Below are positions 57,975-64,000 of a stretch of 64,000 nt of DNA, in pieces. A program made the position numbers and the translations under genes. The notes under the pieces are model-generated. The model was not told where the DNA came from. It saw only the letters and a program-made list of their open reading frames with translations, and did no database searches. Within the stretch, counting starts at the first letter, position 1, and every line of letters begins with the position of its first letter. The stretch covers positions 1 through 64,000 of the forward strand of contig JAISCA010000036.1 of the NCBI GenBank assembly GCA_031265875.1, read 5' to 3'. This DNA comes from Propionibacteriaceae bacterium (lineage in GTDB: Bacteria > Actinomycetota > Actinomycetes > Propionibacteriales > Propionibacteriaceae).

Positions 57975-58613
57975 CTAGCCGCTGTTCCGGGCGGCGGTGT
58001 CGGTCCCGCCGGATGTCGTGATCGTGATCGAGCAGGTTTGGGGGCCGGGGACGCCCCAGGCCTCGCCTTCGGCATGGGTGGCGTTAGCCGCGACGGGGCC
58101 GTGAGCGATGACTCGGTCTCCAACTTTCAGCGTCACTGTGCCGGGGTTGCCGCCGGTGGTGAACGTGGCCGACGCGGTGAACTCGTCGCCGGTCCGGGAG
58201 CAGGCGAACCCGGTGATCTTCGGCGCGGCTGCGGCCGGCGGAGCAGGCGGTTCGGGGTCGGGGGCGCGTGTGGTCGGAGCCGCCGGCGCTGGGGCCGGCG
58301 CCCTGGTGGTCGCGGGCGGCGGCGCTGGAGGGTCTGGTTCCGGGGAGACGATGACCGTGGCCGTGGCGGTCGCAGTGGCCGTTGCGGTCGCGGTGGTGGT
58401 GGCTGTCATGGTGACCGGCGTGGGCGTCGGCAGGATGGCTTCCCAGCCAGCGAAGTGGACGATGGCCACTGCGACCGCCACTGTCACACCGAGGATGATT
58501 CCGGTGGCGAGGATGACGCGGGCGCCTGTGGCGAGGGGCGACGGGTCGCGGCCCGGGCTGGGGGTCCGTTCGCCCCGCCATCTGGGGATGGCTCCTCTTC
58601 GGATCTCGGGCAT
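57975..58613 (-). CDS. membrane-anchored extracytoplasmic protein with Thr-Ala repeat
   Basis: 212 residues. A cytoplasmic N-terminus (about 32 residues) and one helix (VILATGIILGVTVAVAVAIV) are followed by a Thr-Ala dipeptide repeat (about 68-88) and a Pro/Ala/Thr-rich stalk. A C-terminal Ig-like domain (KITGFACSRTGDEFTASATF, then VTLKVGDRVIAHGP) carries two Cys (FACS and QTCS) that may form a disulphide. This looks like a VirB/Tcp-type structural or surface component of the mating apparatus. The start is two bases after the stop of the upstream ATPase gene. Confidence 0.7.
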   Translation of the reverse strand: MPEIRRGAIPRWRGERTPSPGRDPSPLATGARVILATGIILGVTVAVAVAIVHFAGWEAILPTPTPVTMTATTTATATATATATATVIVSPEPDPPAPPPATTRAPAPAPAAPTTRAPDPEPPAPPAAAAPKITGFACSRTGDEFTASATFTTGGNPGTVTLKVGDRVIAHGPVAANATHAEGEAWGVPGPQTCSITITTSGGTDTAARNSG

Positions 58614-58615
58614 GG

Positions 58616-59809
58616 TCAGACTCGGGGGCGTGGGGTCCGGTCGAAGCCTCGGGCGACTCGCGCGGCCAGGTGTCTGGCGGCGGCGCGGGTCTCGGGTTTG
58701 AGTGTGTCCCAGTGGATGGGTGTCTCACGGCCGAGGCCGGGGTCGCCGGGGATTTCCAGGGGCTCGGCGAGGCCGAGGTCGGCGAATCCGCGGCTGTAGG
58801 CCTGGCGTTGCCGTCGGGGGGCTTCGCCGCCGGGTTTGGCGGTGCCGACGACGATCGCGTTGCGGGCCAGGTCTCCGTGGCCGGCGTCGATCAAGTCTTC
58901 GAGCATGCCGACCGCCGAGTCGACCCACTCGAACCACCATTGGATGGGGACGACGAGGACGTCGGCGACTTCCAATGCGGCTTTGAACGGGGCGTCGGCG
59001 ATGTTGTTGCCCGAGTCGACGACGACGAGCGGATGCGAACGGCTGACCAGCCGCCAGACGCCACCGAATTCAGCCGCGCTGATGGTCGGCTCGGCCAAGC
59101 CGACGGAGCCGTCCGGGCGGACCTTGACGGCGCGTTTCCGCGCTGGCAACGCCACGAACCGGCCCGACGGCTGCCAACTCAGGAAACTCTCGGTCTGGCT
59201 GGTCGCGACCCCGTCTTTGGACAGTTCGGGCAGGGCAGCGACCAGGTCTTCCACGGTCGGCACGTCCGAGCCCTGGTCCAGGGCCAGATCGACGTCGCCG
59301 GCCGGGTTGTTATCGAGGAGGGCGGGGACCTGGCCGGTGAAGTTCCCCAATGCCGCGCCCAGGAGGACGGACACCGTGGTCTTCCCGGCGCCGCCCCGGC
59401 CGCCCGACGCAACCAGGACTGTGCGCGGCGTCGGCCAACGCGACGCCAGAGCCCGTTCGTCGGCCGACTCGCGGCTCCGCCGCGATTGCGCCTCGACCGG
59501 CAGTCCGACCGTGCGGGCCACCCTCCGCCAAGCCGGCGACGACGGCTCCTGGAAACGACTCCGCCTAAGCTCGCCTCGGACGCCCCCGAACGGATCGCCC
59601 CCACCCAGATGGGACGCGGAGACCGCCCGCTGGTCTGGAAGAGCCGACGGGGAGTCGGACAGGCCCGTCCCCTCGGAGACGGTGGAGACCGGCTCCGGAT
59701 CGACCGGAGCCGGGTCGGGGTCGACGGTCTCCGGCGGGTCGTCCTGGACCGACCAGAGGACGTGCAAGGGCACGCCCTCGTCCGCGAGGTCGAAAGTCGG
59801 ATCGGTCAT
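58616..59809 (-). CDS. MinD/ParA-like ATPase of the transfer operon
   Basis: 397 residues. A disordered Pro/Asp/Ser-rich N-terminal 120 residues precede VLVASGGRGGAGKTTVSVLL, a deviant Walker A box with Arg where the signature Lys usually sits. LLDNNPAGDVDLALDQG and VVVDSGNNIADAPFKAALEV are the switch motifs. A second ParA-type ATPase within transfer genes, apart from the par operon, is typical of actinobacterial conjugative elements, where it probably positions or regulates the secretion machinery. Confidence 0.8.
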   Translation of the reverse strand: MTDPTFDLADEGVPLHVLWSVQDDPPETVDPDPAPVDPEPVSTVSEGTGLSDSPSALPDQRAVSASHLGGGDPFGGVRGELRRSRFQEPSSPAWRRVARTVGLPVEAQSRRSRESADERALASRWPTPRTVLVASGGRGGAGKTTVSVLLGAALGNFTGQVPALLDNNPAGDVDLALDQGSDVPTVEDLVAALPELSKDGVATSQTESFLSWQPSGRFVALPARKRAVKVRPDGSVGLAEPTISAAEFGGVWRLVSRSHPLVVVDSGNNIADAPFKAALEVADVLVVPIQWWFEWVDSAVGMLEDLIDAGHGDLARNAIVVGTAKPGGEAPRRQRQAYSRGFADLGLAEPLEIPGDPGLGRETPIHWDTLKPETRAAARHLAARVARGFDRTPRPRV

Positions 59810-59828
59810 GGTGGCCCTCCTGACGGGA

Positions 59829-60368
59829 TTATTCCGTTGGAATATTCGGTGGTTCCGTTGGAATGTTCGGTGGGAAGATCGGCAGCGGTGGCGGTGGCGG
59901 GGCCGTGTTGCGGCGGGTCGTCAGCCGGGGGACGTCCGAGACGGCGCGTTCCAACGCCTCGTGCCACTGGACCTGATCGAACGGCCCCCGGTTGGCCCCG
60001 AACGACCAGCACCAGGCCAGCCAGAGCGACCGGAACCGGGCGGTCAACCCGGCCGACTCCTTGATGTCGTCTTCCAACGCCTCCAAGTGGTAACGCTCGA
60101 CTATGGTGTCCAGCCAGTCGTCGAAGAGGGCATCCGGCTCGTCGAAGGCCGCTTTCAGGCCGTCGACGTCGGCGACGACAGTGTTCAAGAGCTTGCGCTG
60201 CTCCGCCACGGCGGCGCGGACTTCTCCGACAGCCTTCTTGAGGGTCTGCGAGCGTCTCACGTCCAAGGGCGCATCCAGTCTTTCGCCGATCACGTCGGCG
60301 ATCACCTGGACCGTGGACGCGGCCACGGCCGGGTCGTCAAACGGCAGGGGCGAATCGGGCCGCTCCAT
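59829..60368 (-). CDS. unrecognised protein of the transfer operon
   Basis: 179 residues. The N-terminal half is helical (STVQVIADVIGERLDAPLDV, LLNTVVADVDGLKAAFDE), then a Trp-rich segment (FRSLWLAWCWSFGANRGPFD) and a Pro-rich tail with the heptad PPNIPTE twice at the extreme C-terminus, encoded by a 21-base tandem repeat. It ends in IPTE, like two other proteins of the element that end I/F-P-x-E. It overlaps the hydrolase gene upstream by 32 bases. Confidence 0.7.
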   Translation of the reverse strand: MERPDSPLPFDDPAVAASTVQVIADVIGERLDAPLDVRRSQTLKKAVGEVRAAVAEQRKLLNTVVADVDGLKAAFDEPDALFDDWLDTIVERYHLEALEDDIKESAGLTARFRSLWLAWCWSFGANRGPFDQVQWHEALERAVSDVPRLTTRRNTAPPPPPLPIFPPNIPTEPPNIPTE

Positions 60369-61347
60369 TGAATCTCACCCCCCAATACGGGTCGTTCAAA
60401 ACGTTTGGGACAGTTTCGACGGGTTTGCCCGGCCTGGGAGCGTGGACCATGCCGCCGAGGCCGTCGGCGATACCGACGTGCCCGTCGTCGTCGAAGAACA
60501 GGAGGTCACCGGCGGCGATCTGGCCGGTCGGGACTGGGGCGCCGAGGCGGTGTTGCGCTGCGGCCGAGTGCGGCAGCCTGACGGTGCCGCCCGTGCCGAC
60601 CGACCAGGCGTGCAAAGTCAGCCCGGAGCAGTCGAAGCCGACGACCTGGCGGCCGTCCTGCCCGGCCGGGGAGCAGCAGATGCCGGCCGTCGGACCGGAC
60701 GGGTCCCCGCCGCCCCAGCTATAGGGGGTGCCGAGCCAGGCTTGGGCGGCGGCCACGACCGGGTCCCCGCTGGTCGGCGTCTGCTGGCAGACGGCCCGCC
60801 CGTCCGTGGCGGTCAGGCTGGCCGAGACGCGGCCGGGCTGCCCGTCGAGGAGCAGGCCACGGGCGGCGTACCAGCCGTCCGGGTCGACCGGGCTCCCGTC
60901 GACCCGGATCTCGAAGTGCAGATGCGGGCCGGTCGAGCGGCCGGACGACCCCACCGCGCCCACAACCTCACCCACCGCGACGGCCTGTCCCACCGAGACG
61001 CCCACCTCGGACAGGTGGGCGTAGAGGGTGGTCAGAGTCCCGTCGTGCTCGATAGCCAGGAAGAGACCGTAACTACGGTCACCCAGGTCGGTGACCGATG
61101 TGACAGTGCCGGCAGCGGCGGCCAAGACCGGAGTCCCAGCCGCTGCGGCCAGGTCCACGCCGGTGTGCTGGTCGGCCCCTGGGCCAGTGGGGTCTTCCCT
61201 GGCTCCGAACGAAGACGTGACCGTGTGGACGACGGGCAGGGGGACGGCCATGCCGCCATCGCACACGGCGGCATGGGCCCCCCGGCCGCCGCCGAACAGC
61301 AGCAAGGGCGCGAGCAGGGCCAGGACGGCGCCGACGACGAGCTTCAC
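60337..61347 (-). CDS. secreted two-domain peptidoglycan hydrolase (M23 + NlpC/P60)
   Basis: 336 residues from GTG 61347, inside the stop of the coupling-protein gene (GTGA). Signal peptide VKLVVGAVLALLAPLLLFGG, cleavage near GAHA. LytM/M23 domain (about 35-160): zinc ligands in DQHTGVDLAA and GPHLHFEIRV. NlpC/P60 domain (about 200-336): catalytic Cys in GFDCSGLTLHAW (about 237), His in HVGIADGLGGMVHAP. The combination cleaves both cross-links and stem peptides. It should open the cell wall for the conjugative channel, the job of VirB1/TcpG in other systems. Confidence 0.9.
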   Translation of the reverse strand: MKLVVGAVLALLAPLLLFGGGRGAHAAVCDGGMAVPLPVVHTVTSSFGAREDPTGPGADQHTGVDLAAAAGTPVLAAAAGTVTSVTDLGDRSYGLFLAIEHDGTLTTLYAHLSEVGVSVGQAVAVGEVVGAVGSSGRSTGPHLHFEIRVDGSPVDPDGWYAARGLLLDGQPGRVSASLTATDGRAVCQQTPTSGDPVVAAAQAWLGTPYSWGGGDPSGPTAGICCSPAGQDGRQVVGFDCSGLTLHAWSVGTGGTVRLPHSAAAQHRLGAPVPTGQIAAGDLLFFDDDGHVGIADGLGGMVHAPRPGKPVETVPNVLNDPYWGVRFNGAARFAPAV

Positions 61348-62975
61348 TGGCCCTCCCTCCGGCGTCTCTTCGACTTCTTCCGGGGGGCGAAGCGGTCGTC
61401 GAAGAACTGGGCCGTCTCCGGGTCGACCAGCTCCCTGAGCCCCATTTCGTCGAACCAGCCTTGGAGCGTGACCCGCATCGGCGGCAGCTCTCCGGCGATC
61501 ACGATGGCCTCGTTCTGCGGCCGGGTCCTGATCCAGTCCGGCGGAGCGACCCGCTCCAAGTGCCGACTGACGGAACGGCTGGCCCGCCCGTCCGGCCCCC
61601 ACGACGTCTGCACAGCCTCCCGTTCGTCCTGTCCCACCATCGCCGAGATCGTCTCCAAAGTGTCGGGGTCCTTGATGCCGGGCAGGAAGATGTGCGCCCA
61701 ATGGTTCCCCAGGATGGTCGCGGCGGCCGGCGCACCGTAGCGCTTGACGATCTGGGCCTTGTCCTGCCACACGGTCACCAGATCGATGCCGAGTCCGGCG
61801 GCGGTCGACGCGAACTTGTCCAGGTCGGGGATGGCCGCGATGTTCCCGGCCTCGTCCAGACTCATCAACAAGGGCGGGTCTAGGGGCCGGGCGGCGGCCT
61901 GGAACCGGTCCTCGACCAGGTGGACGACGGCGTTGACGATGGCCTCGAAGATCGGCGCGAACGCGTCCTGGTCCTTCTCGGCAGCGACCAAGAAGAGGGT
62001 GTTGGAGCCGTCCAGGAACTCATCCAGGTCGAGGATGGTCCGGGTCTCGACCTCGGTGAAGACGTCGACGCTGCCGGCGATCTCCGCCCGCCCCCAGGCC
62101 TCCATGATCGGTTTCGCCGTCAATCGCATCGAGTTCTTATTACGATCCTCCGCCCACATGAACGCGTGCCAATCGGTCAGGGCTCCCTTGTCGGCGTCAC
62201 GGAAGCCGGGGAGCCCCTGGGCTCGGGTCAAAACGTCCTCGACGACGGCCTCGGTGGCCGGGTCGAGGACCCAACGGGCGGCCGTCGTGATCGGCGTCCG
62301 AGTCAAAGCGGCGGCCCACAGGACCGGCGCGGCCACAGTCTGCGCCATCGTGGCCCAGAAATCACCGTTCGTCACACCGGTGAACCCGCCGGCGGAGGCC
62401 TTGCACATCGTCGCGGCGGCGCGCTGGGCCCCGGCCCAGTCCTTGATCCCGAGCTGCGGCGACCACCGGACCCGGACCACACCTTGTTCCCGGGCCATCT
62501 CATCTGACACCTGCCCGGTCGGGTCGAACAAGAAGACCTTCCCCAGACGCCGGCGGGCCGCGAGGGTCAACGTGAAGACGTCCGCCTTCACGCTGGTCGA
62601 CAGCACCGGGCCGGGGAACTCCATGATCTGCGGCGCGATCACCCGATGGGTCTTGCCCGACCGCGACGGCGCGCACACCAGCACGGACGCCTCCCGCCGC
62701 GTCCGCAACAACACCCGCCGGCGGGGGCCGCCGTCGAGCCAGCCGAGCCTGAGCCGGGTCGACGGGCCAGGCTCGCCGACCAGCTCCCTCACGTCCGCCA
62801 GACCCGCCCACCGGCGCGACCCCAACCGCCAACTGTCCAGGCCGTCGGCCGGCGCGGTCTTCCCCAGGCTCCGAGACCACATCCACAACGCGACTAGGCC
62901 CGCCAGGCAGACCAGGACGAAGACGAGCGGGACGACGGGGCTCACGTCGGGCAGCCCGAACTCAAACTGCGGCAT
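61344..62975 (-). CDS. type IV coupling protein (VirD4/TraG-like)
   Basis: 543 residues. One N-terminal helix (VVPLVFVLVCLAGLVALWMW) precedes the ATPase: Walker A VCAPSRSGKTHRVIAPQIME (about 100) and Walker B LLMSLDEAGNIAAIPDLDKF (about 370), the TraM-recognition-site region being FASTAAGLGIDLVTVWQDKA and QIVKRYG. The tail is basic (RKKSKRRRREG). It brings the relaxase-DNA complex to the secretion channel. It overlaps the neighbouring genes on both sides (14 and 4 bases). Confidence 0.92.
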   Translation of the reverse strand: MPQFEFGLPDVSPVVPLVFVLVCLAGLVALWMWSRSLGKTAPADGLDSWRLGSRRWAGLADVRELVGEPGPSTRLRLGWLDGGPRRRVLLRTRREASVLVCAPSRSGKTHRVIAPQIMEFPGPVLSTSVKADVFTLTLAARRRLGKVFLFDPTGQVSDEMAREQGVVRVRWSPQLGIKDWAGAQRAAATMCKASAGGFTGVTNGDFWATMAQTVAAPVLWAAALTRTPITTAARWVLDPATEAVVEDVLTRAQGLPGFRDADKGALTDWHAFMWAEDRNKNSMRLTAKPIMEAWGRAEIAGSVDVFTEVETRTILDLDEFLDGSNTLFLVAAEKDQDAFAPIFEAIVNAVVHLVEDRFQAAARPLDPPLLMSLDEAGNIAAIPDLDKFASTAAGLGIDLVTVWQDKAQIVKRYGAPAAATILGNHWAHIFLPGIKDPDTLETISAMVGQDEREAVQTSWGPDGRASRSVSRHLERVAPPDWIRTRPQNEAIVIAGELPPMRVTLQGWFDEMGLRELVDPETAQFFDDRFAPRKKSKRRRREGQ

Positions 62976-64000
62976 CGAGGGCCTCCTGCTCGGTGACCGC
63001 GAAACGGGGCGCCGCCTCGGGCGCGGCGAGCATCCCGGCGTCCGTGTCGGTGATCCACTCCTCCAACGCCGTCCTCGGCTGTTGCACGACTTCCAGCGGG
63101 CGGCGTCCGACCTTCAACAGATGGGTGCCCTGATGGAGCGATGTGAGGGTCTCCAGGAGCGAGGAGTCCAGGCCGAACATGGCGACGCACTGCTCGGCGT
63201 CGTCTGTCTTGTCTTGGAGGAACAGGTGGACGACGTCGGTCTCCCGGATCAGCGTCCAAAGGTCGGAGCCCTCCTGGAGGTCCGACAAGTGATGCAACAC
63301 GGTCACGACCGCCGTGCCCGACGCCCGGCCACGCTTCGCCAACGCCCGCAAAACCGACGCCACCCCGGCCAACCGGTCGACGTTGTAAGCCTCCTCCAGG
63401 ATGAGGATCTTCGGGCCGGGCACGAGGGTCCAGCGGGCCTGGACGAAAGCGCCGATCAGCGCCATCATCATGCCCAGCGCCGGCGATGAGTCCGACATCG
63501 CCGAGGTGTCGAACACCAACAGGGGGTCGCTGAGGTCGAGTTCCGTGTCACCGGGGCCACGGGTCTCCCCGTCGATCAGCCCGGACATGTCCCCGCCCGA
63601 GATGAACCGTTGCAGACCGAGGGCGACCGGCAGCCCCCACCGGATCAGCGTCTCCACGGTGACTACGCCCTGGACTGCCAGCGTCTTCCGGCCGTCCGCG
63701 TCGACCGGCCCCGGCACGCCCTCCGGATCGGGTGAGAACAAGGCGTCGATGACGTCCTGGAGCACGGCCACACGCCGTTCGGCCGCCGCTCGGCGACGGG
63801 CGGCCTCATGTGCCACCCGCAGGGCGTGGGCCGGAGCCGAGTCGGCCGTGTCGACCAGCCGACCGCCGCAGGCGACCTCGGCCGCCATCGACAAAAGCTC
63901 GTCCTGCCCCACCATCGAATCCTCCGCCCCGACCGCCACGATGGCCGGGTCGAGGATGTTGATGACCGCGCCCAGGCCTGGACGGCGGTCCAAAGGAATC
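62962..64000 (-). CDS. VirB4/SCO6880-like conjugation ATPase, C-terminal part
   Basis: The frame is open past the right edge, so only the last 345 or so residues are seen. DRRPGLGAVINILDPAIVAV is the region after the P-loop where VirB4-type ATPases have Asp-x-x-Gly and Asn-x-Leu-Asp-Pro. LVFDTSAMSDSSPALGMMMA, PKILILEEAYNV (Walker B) and GTAVVTVLHHLSDLQEGSDL follow as in the SCO6880/TraC group. It energises pilus or channel assembly. The Walker A part must lie beyond base 64000. It overlaps the coupling-protein gene by 14 bases. Confidence 0.85.
   Translation of the reverse strand, partial: IPLDRRPGLGAVINILDPAIVAVGAEDSMVGQDELLSMAAEVACGGRLVDTADSAPAHALRVAHEAARRRAAAERRVAVLQDVIDALFSPDPEGVPGPVDADGRKTLAVQGVVTVETLIRWGLPVALGLQRFISGGDMSGLIDGETRGPGDTELDLSDPLLVFDTSAMSDSSPALGMMMALIGAFVQARWTLVPGPKILILEEAYNVDRLAGVASVLRALAKRGRASGTAVVTVLHHLSDLQEGSDLWTLIRETDVVHLFLQDKTDDAEQCVAMFGLDSSLLETLTSLHQGTHLLKVGRRPLEVVQQPRTALEEWITDTDAGMLAAPEAAPRFAVTEQEALDAAV

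Noticed and set aside
61744..63489. 581-codon plus-strand open frame
   Set aside because: Antisense to the coupling protein and the VirB4-like gene, whose Walker motifs are intact.

Overview
The window comes from a high-G+C Gram-positive bacterium, almost certainly an actinomycete (Actinomycetota). The codons end mostly in G or C, GTG and TTG starts are common, and genes overlap as ATGA or GTGA. The content is also actinobacterial: DUF3618 beside a GroES-like protein, a LAxTG surface protein, a class E/F-type sortase, and a MobF relaxase fused to a primase. I cannot resolve the family. Roughly the first 32 kb is chromosome and the last 32 kb is a conjugative element.

Chromosomal part. 0.35-4.5 kb holds a nucleotide-metabolism and DNA-synthesis run (rph, rdgB, thyA, folA, dinB). 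4.76-12.46 kb is one giant minus-strand gene for a secreted protein of about 2,560 residues. It has about ten divergent beta-type repeats, an alpha/alpha-toroid domain, a Pro/Thr stalk and a LAQTG sorting signal. A cobalamin (B12) riboswitch core lies directly upstream. A second, damaged riboswitch 0.6 kb further upstream precedes the remnant of a DUF4430 (transcobalamin-C-like) gene. I consider this B12-regulated surface locus the best candidate for an undescribed system. 13.2-15 kb holds two small toxin-antitoxin modules, one of them between tRNA-Leu and a broken copy of that tRNA's 3' half, which is the footprint of a small integrated element. 15-20.7 kb holds a BCP peroxiredoxin, DUF3618, a GroES-like protein, a secondary-alcohol dehydrogenase, a membrane-anchored surface protein and a sortase. 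20.8-28.8 kb (minus strand) holds a HAD phosphatase, thiamine pyrophosphokinase, a glutathionyl-hydroquinone reductase homologue and a complete oligopeptide ABC importer. 29.3-31.8 kb holds an ABC exporter pair. A 110-bp repeat occurs inverted at 0.14 and 20.7 kb.

Mobile part. Conjugation and plasmid-type genes begin immediately after tRNA-Lys(CTT) at 32.06 kb and run off the right edge. The element encodes an HTH protein and a Rep-like HTH protein. Next come an ArdC-like protein and a very large DarB-like methylase-helicase, both probably anti-restriction. ParA/ParB partition genes follow, then several small unknown genes, an HNH-DUF4326 fusion and a MobF relaxase-helicase-primase. The rest includes a serine resolvase, a DUF3800 protein, SSB, a membrane-anchored nuclease, a second MinD/ParA ATPase, a two-domain peptidoglycan hydrolase, a VirD4/TraG coupling protein and the C-terminal part of a VirB4-like ATPase. 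No site-specific integrase and no right attachment site are visible, so whether it is an ICE or an integrated plasmid stays open.

Patterns within the mobile part may tie its genes together. One promoter-like motif recurs upstream of four minus-strand transcription units. A C-terminal tail is shared by the zinc-finger/OB protein and the DarB-like protein. A second, very short C-terminal signature (IPxE or FPxE at the stop) ends three other proteins.
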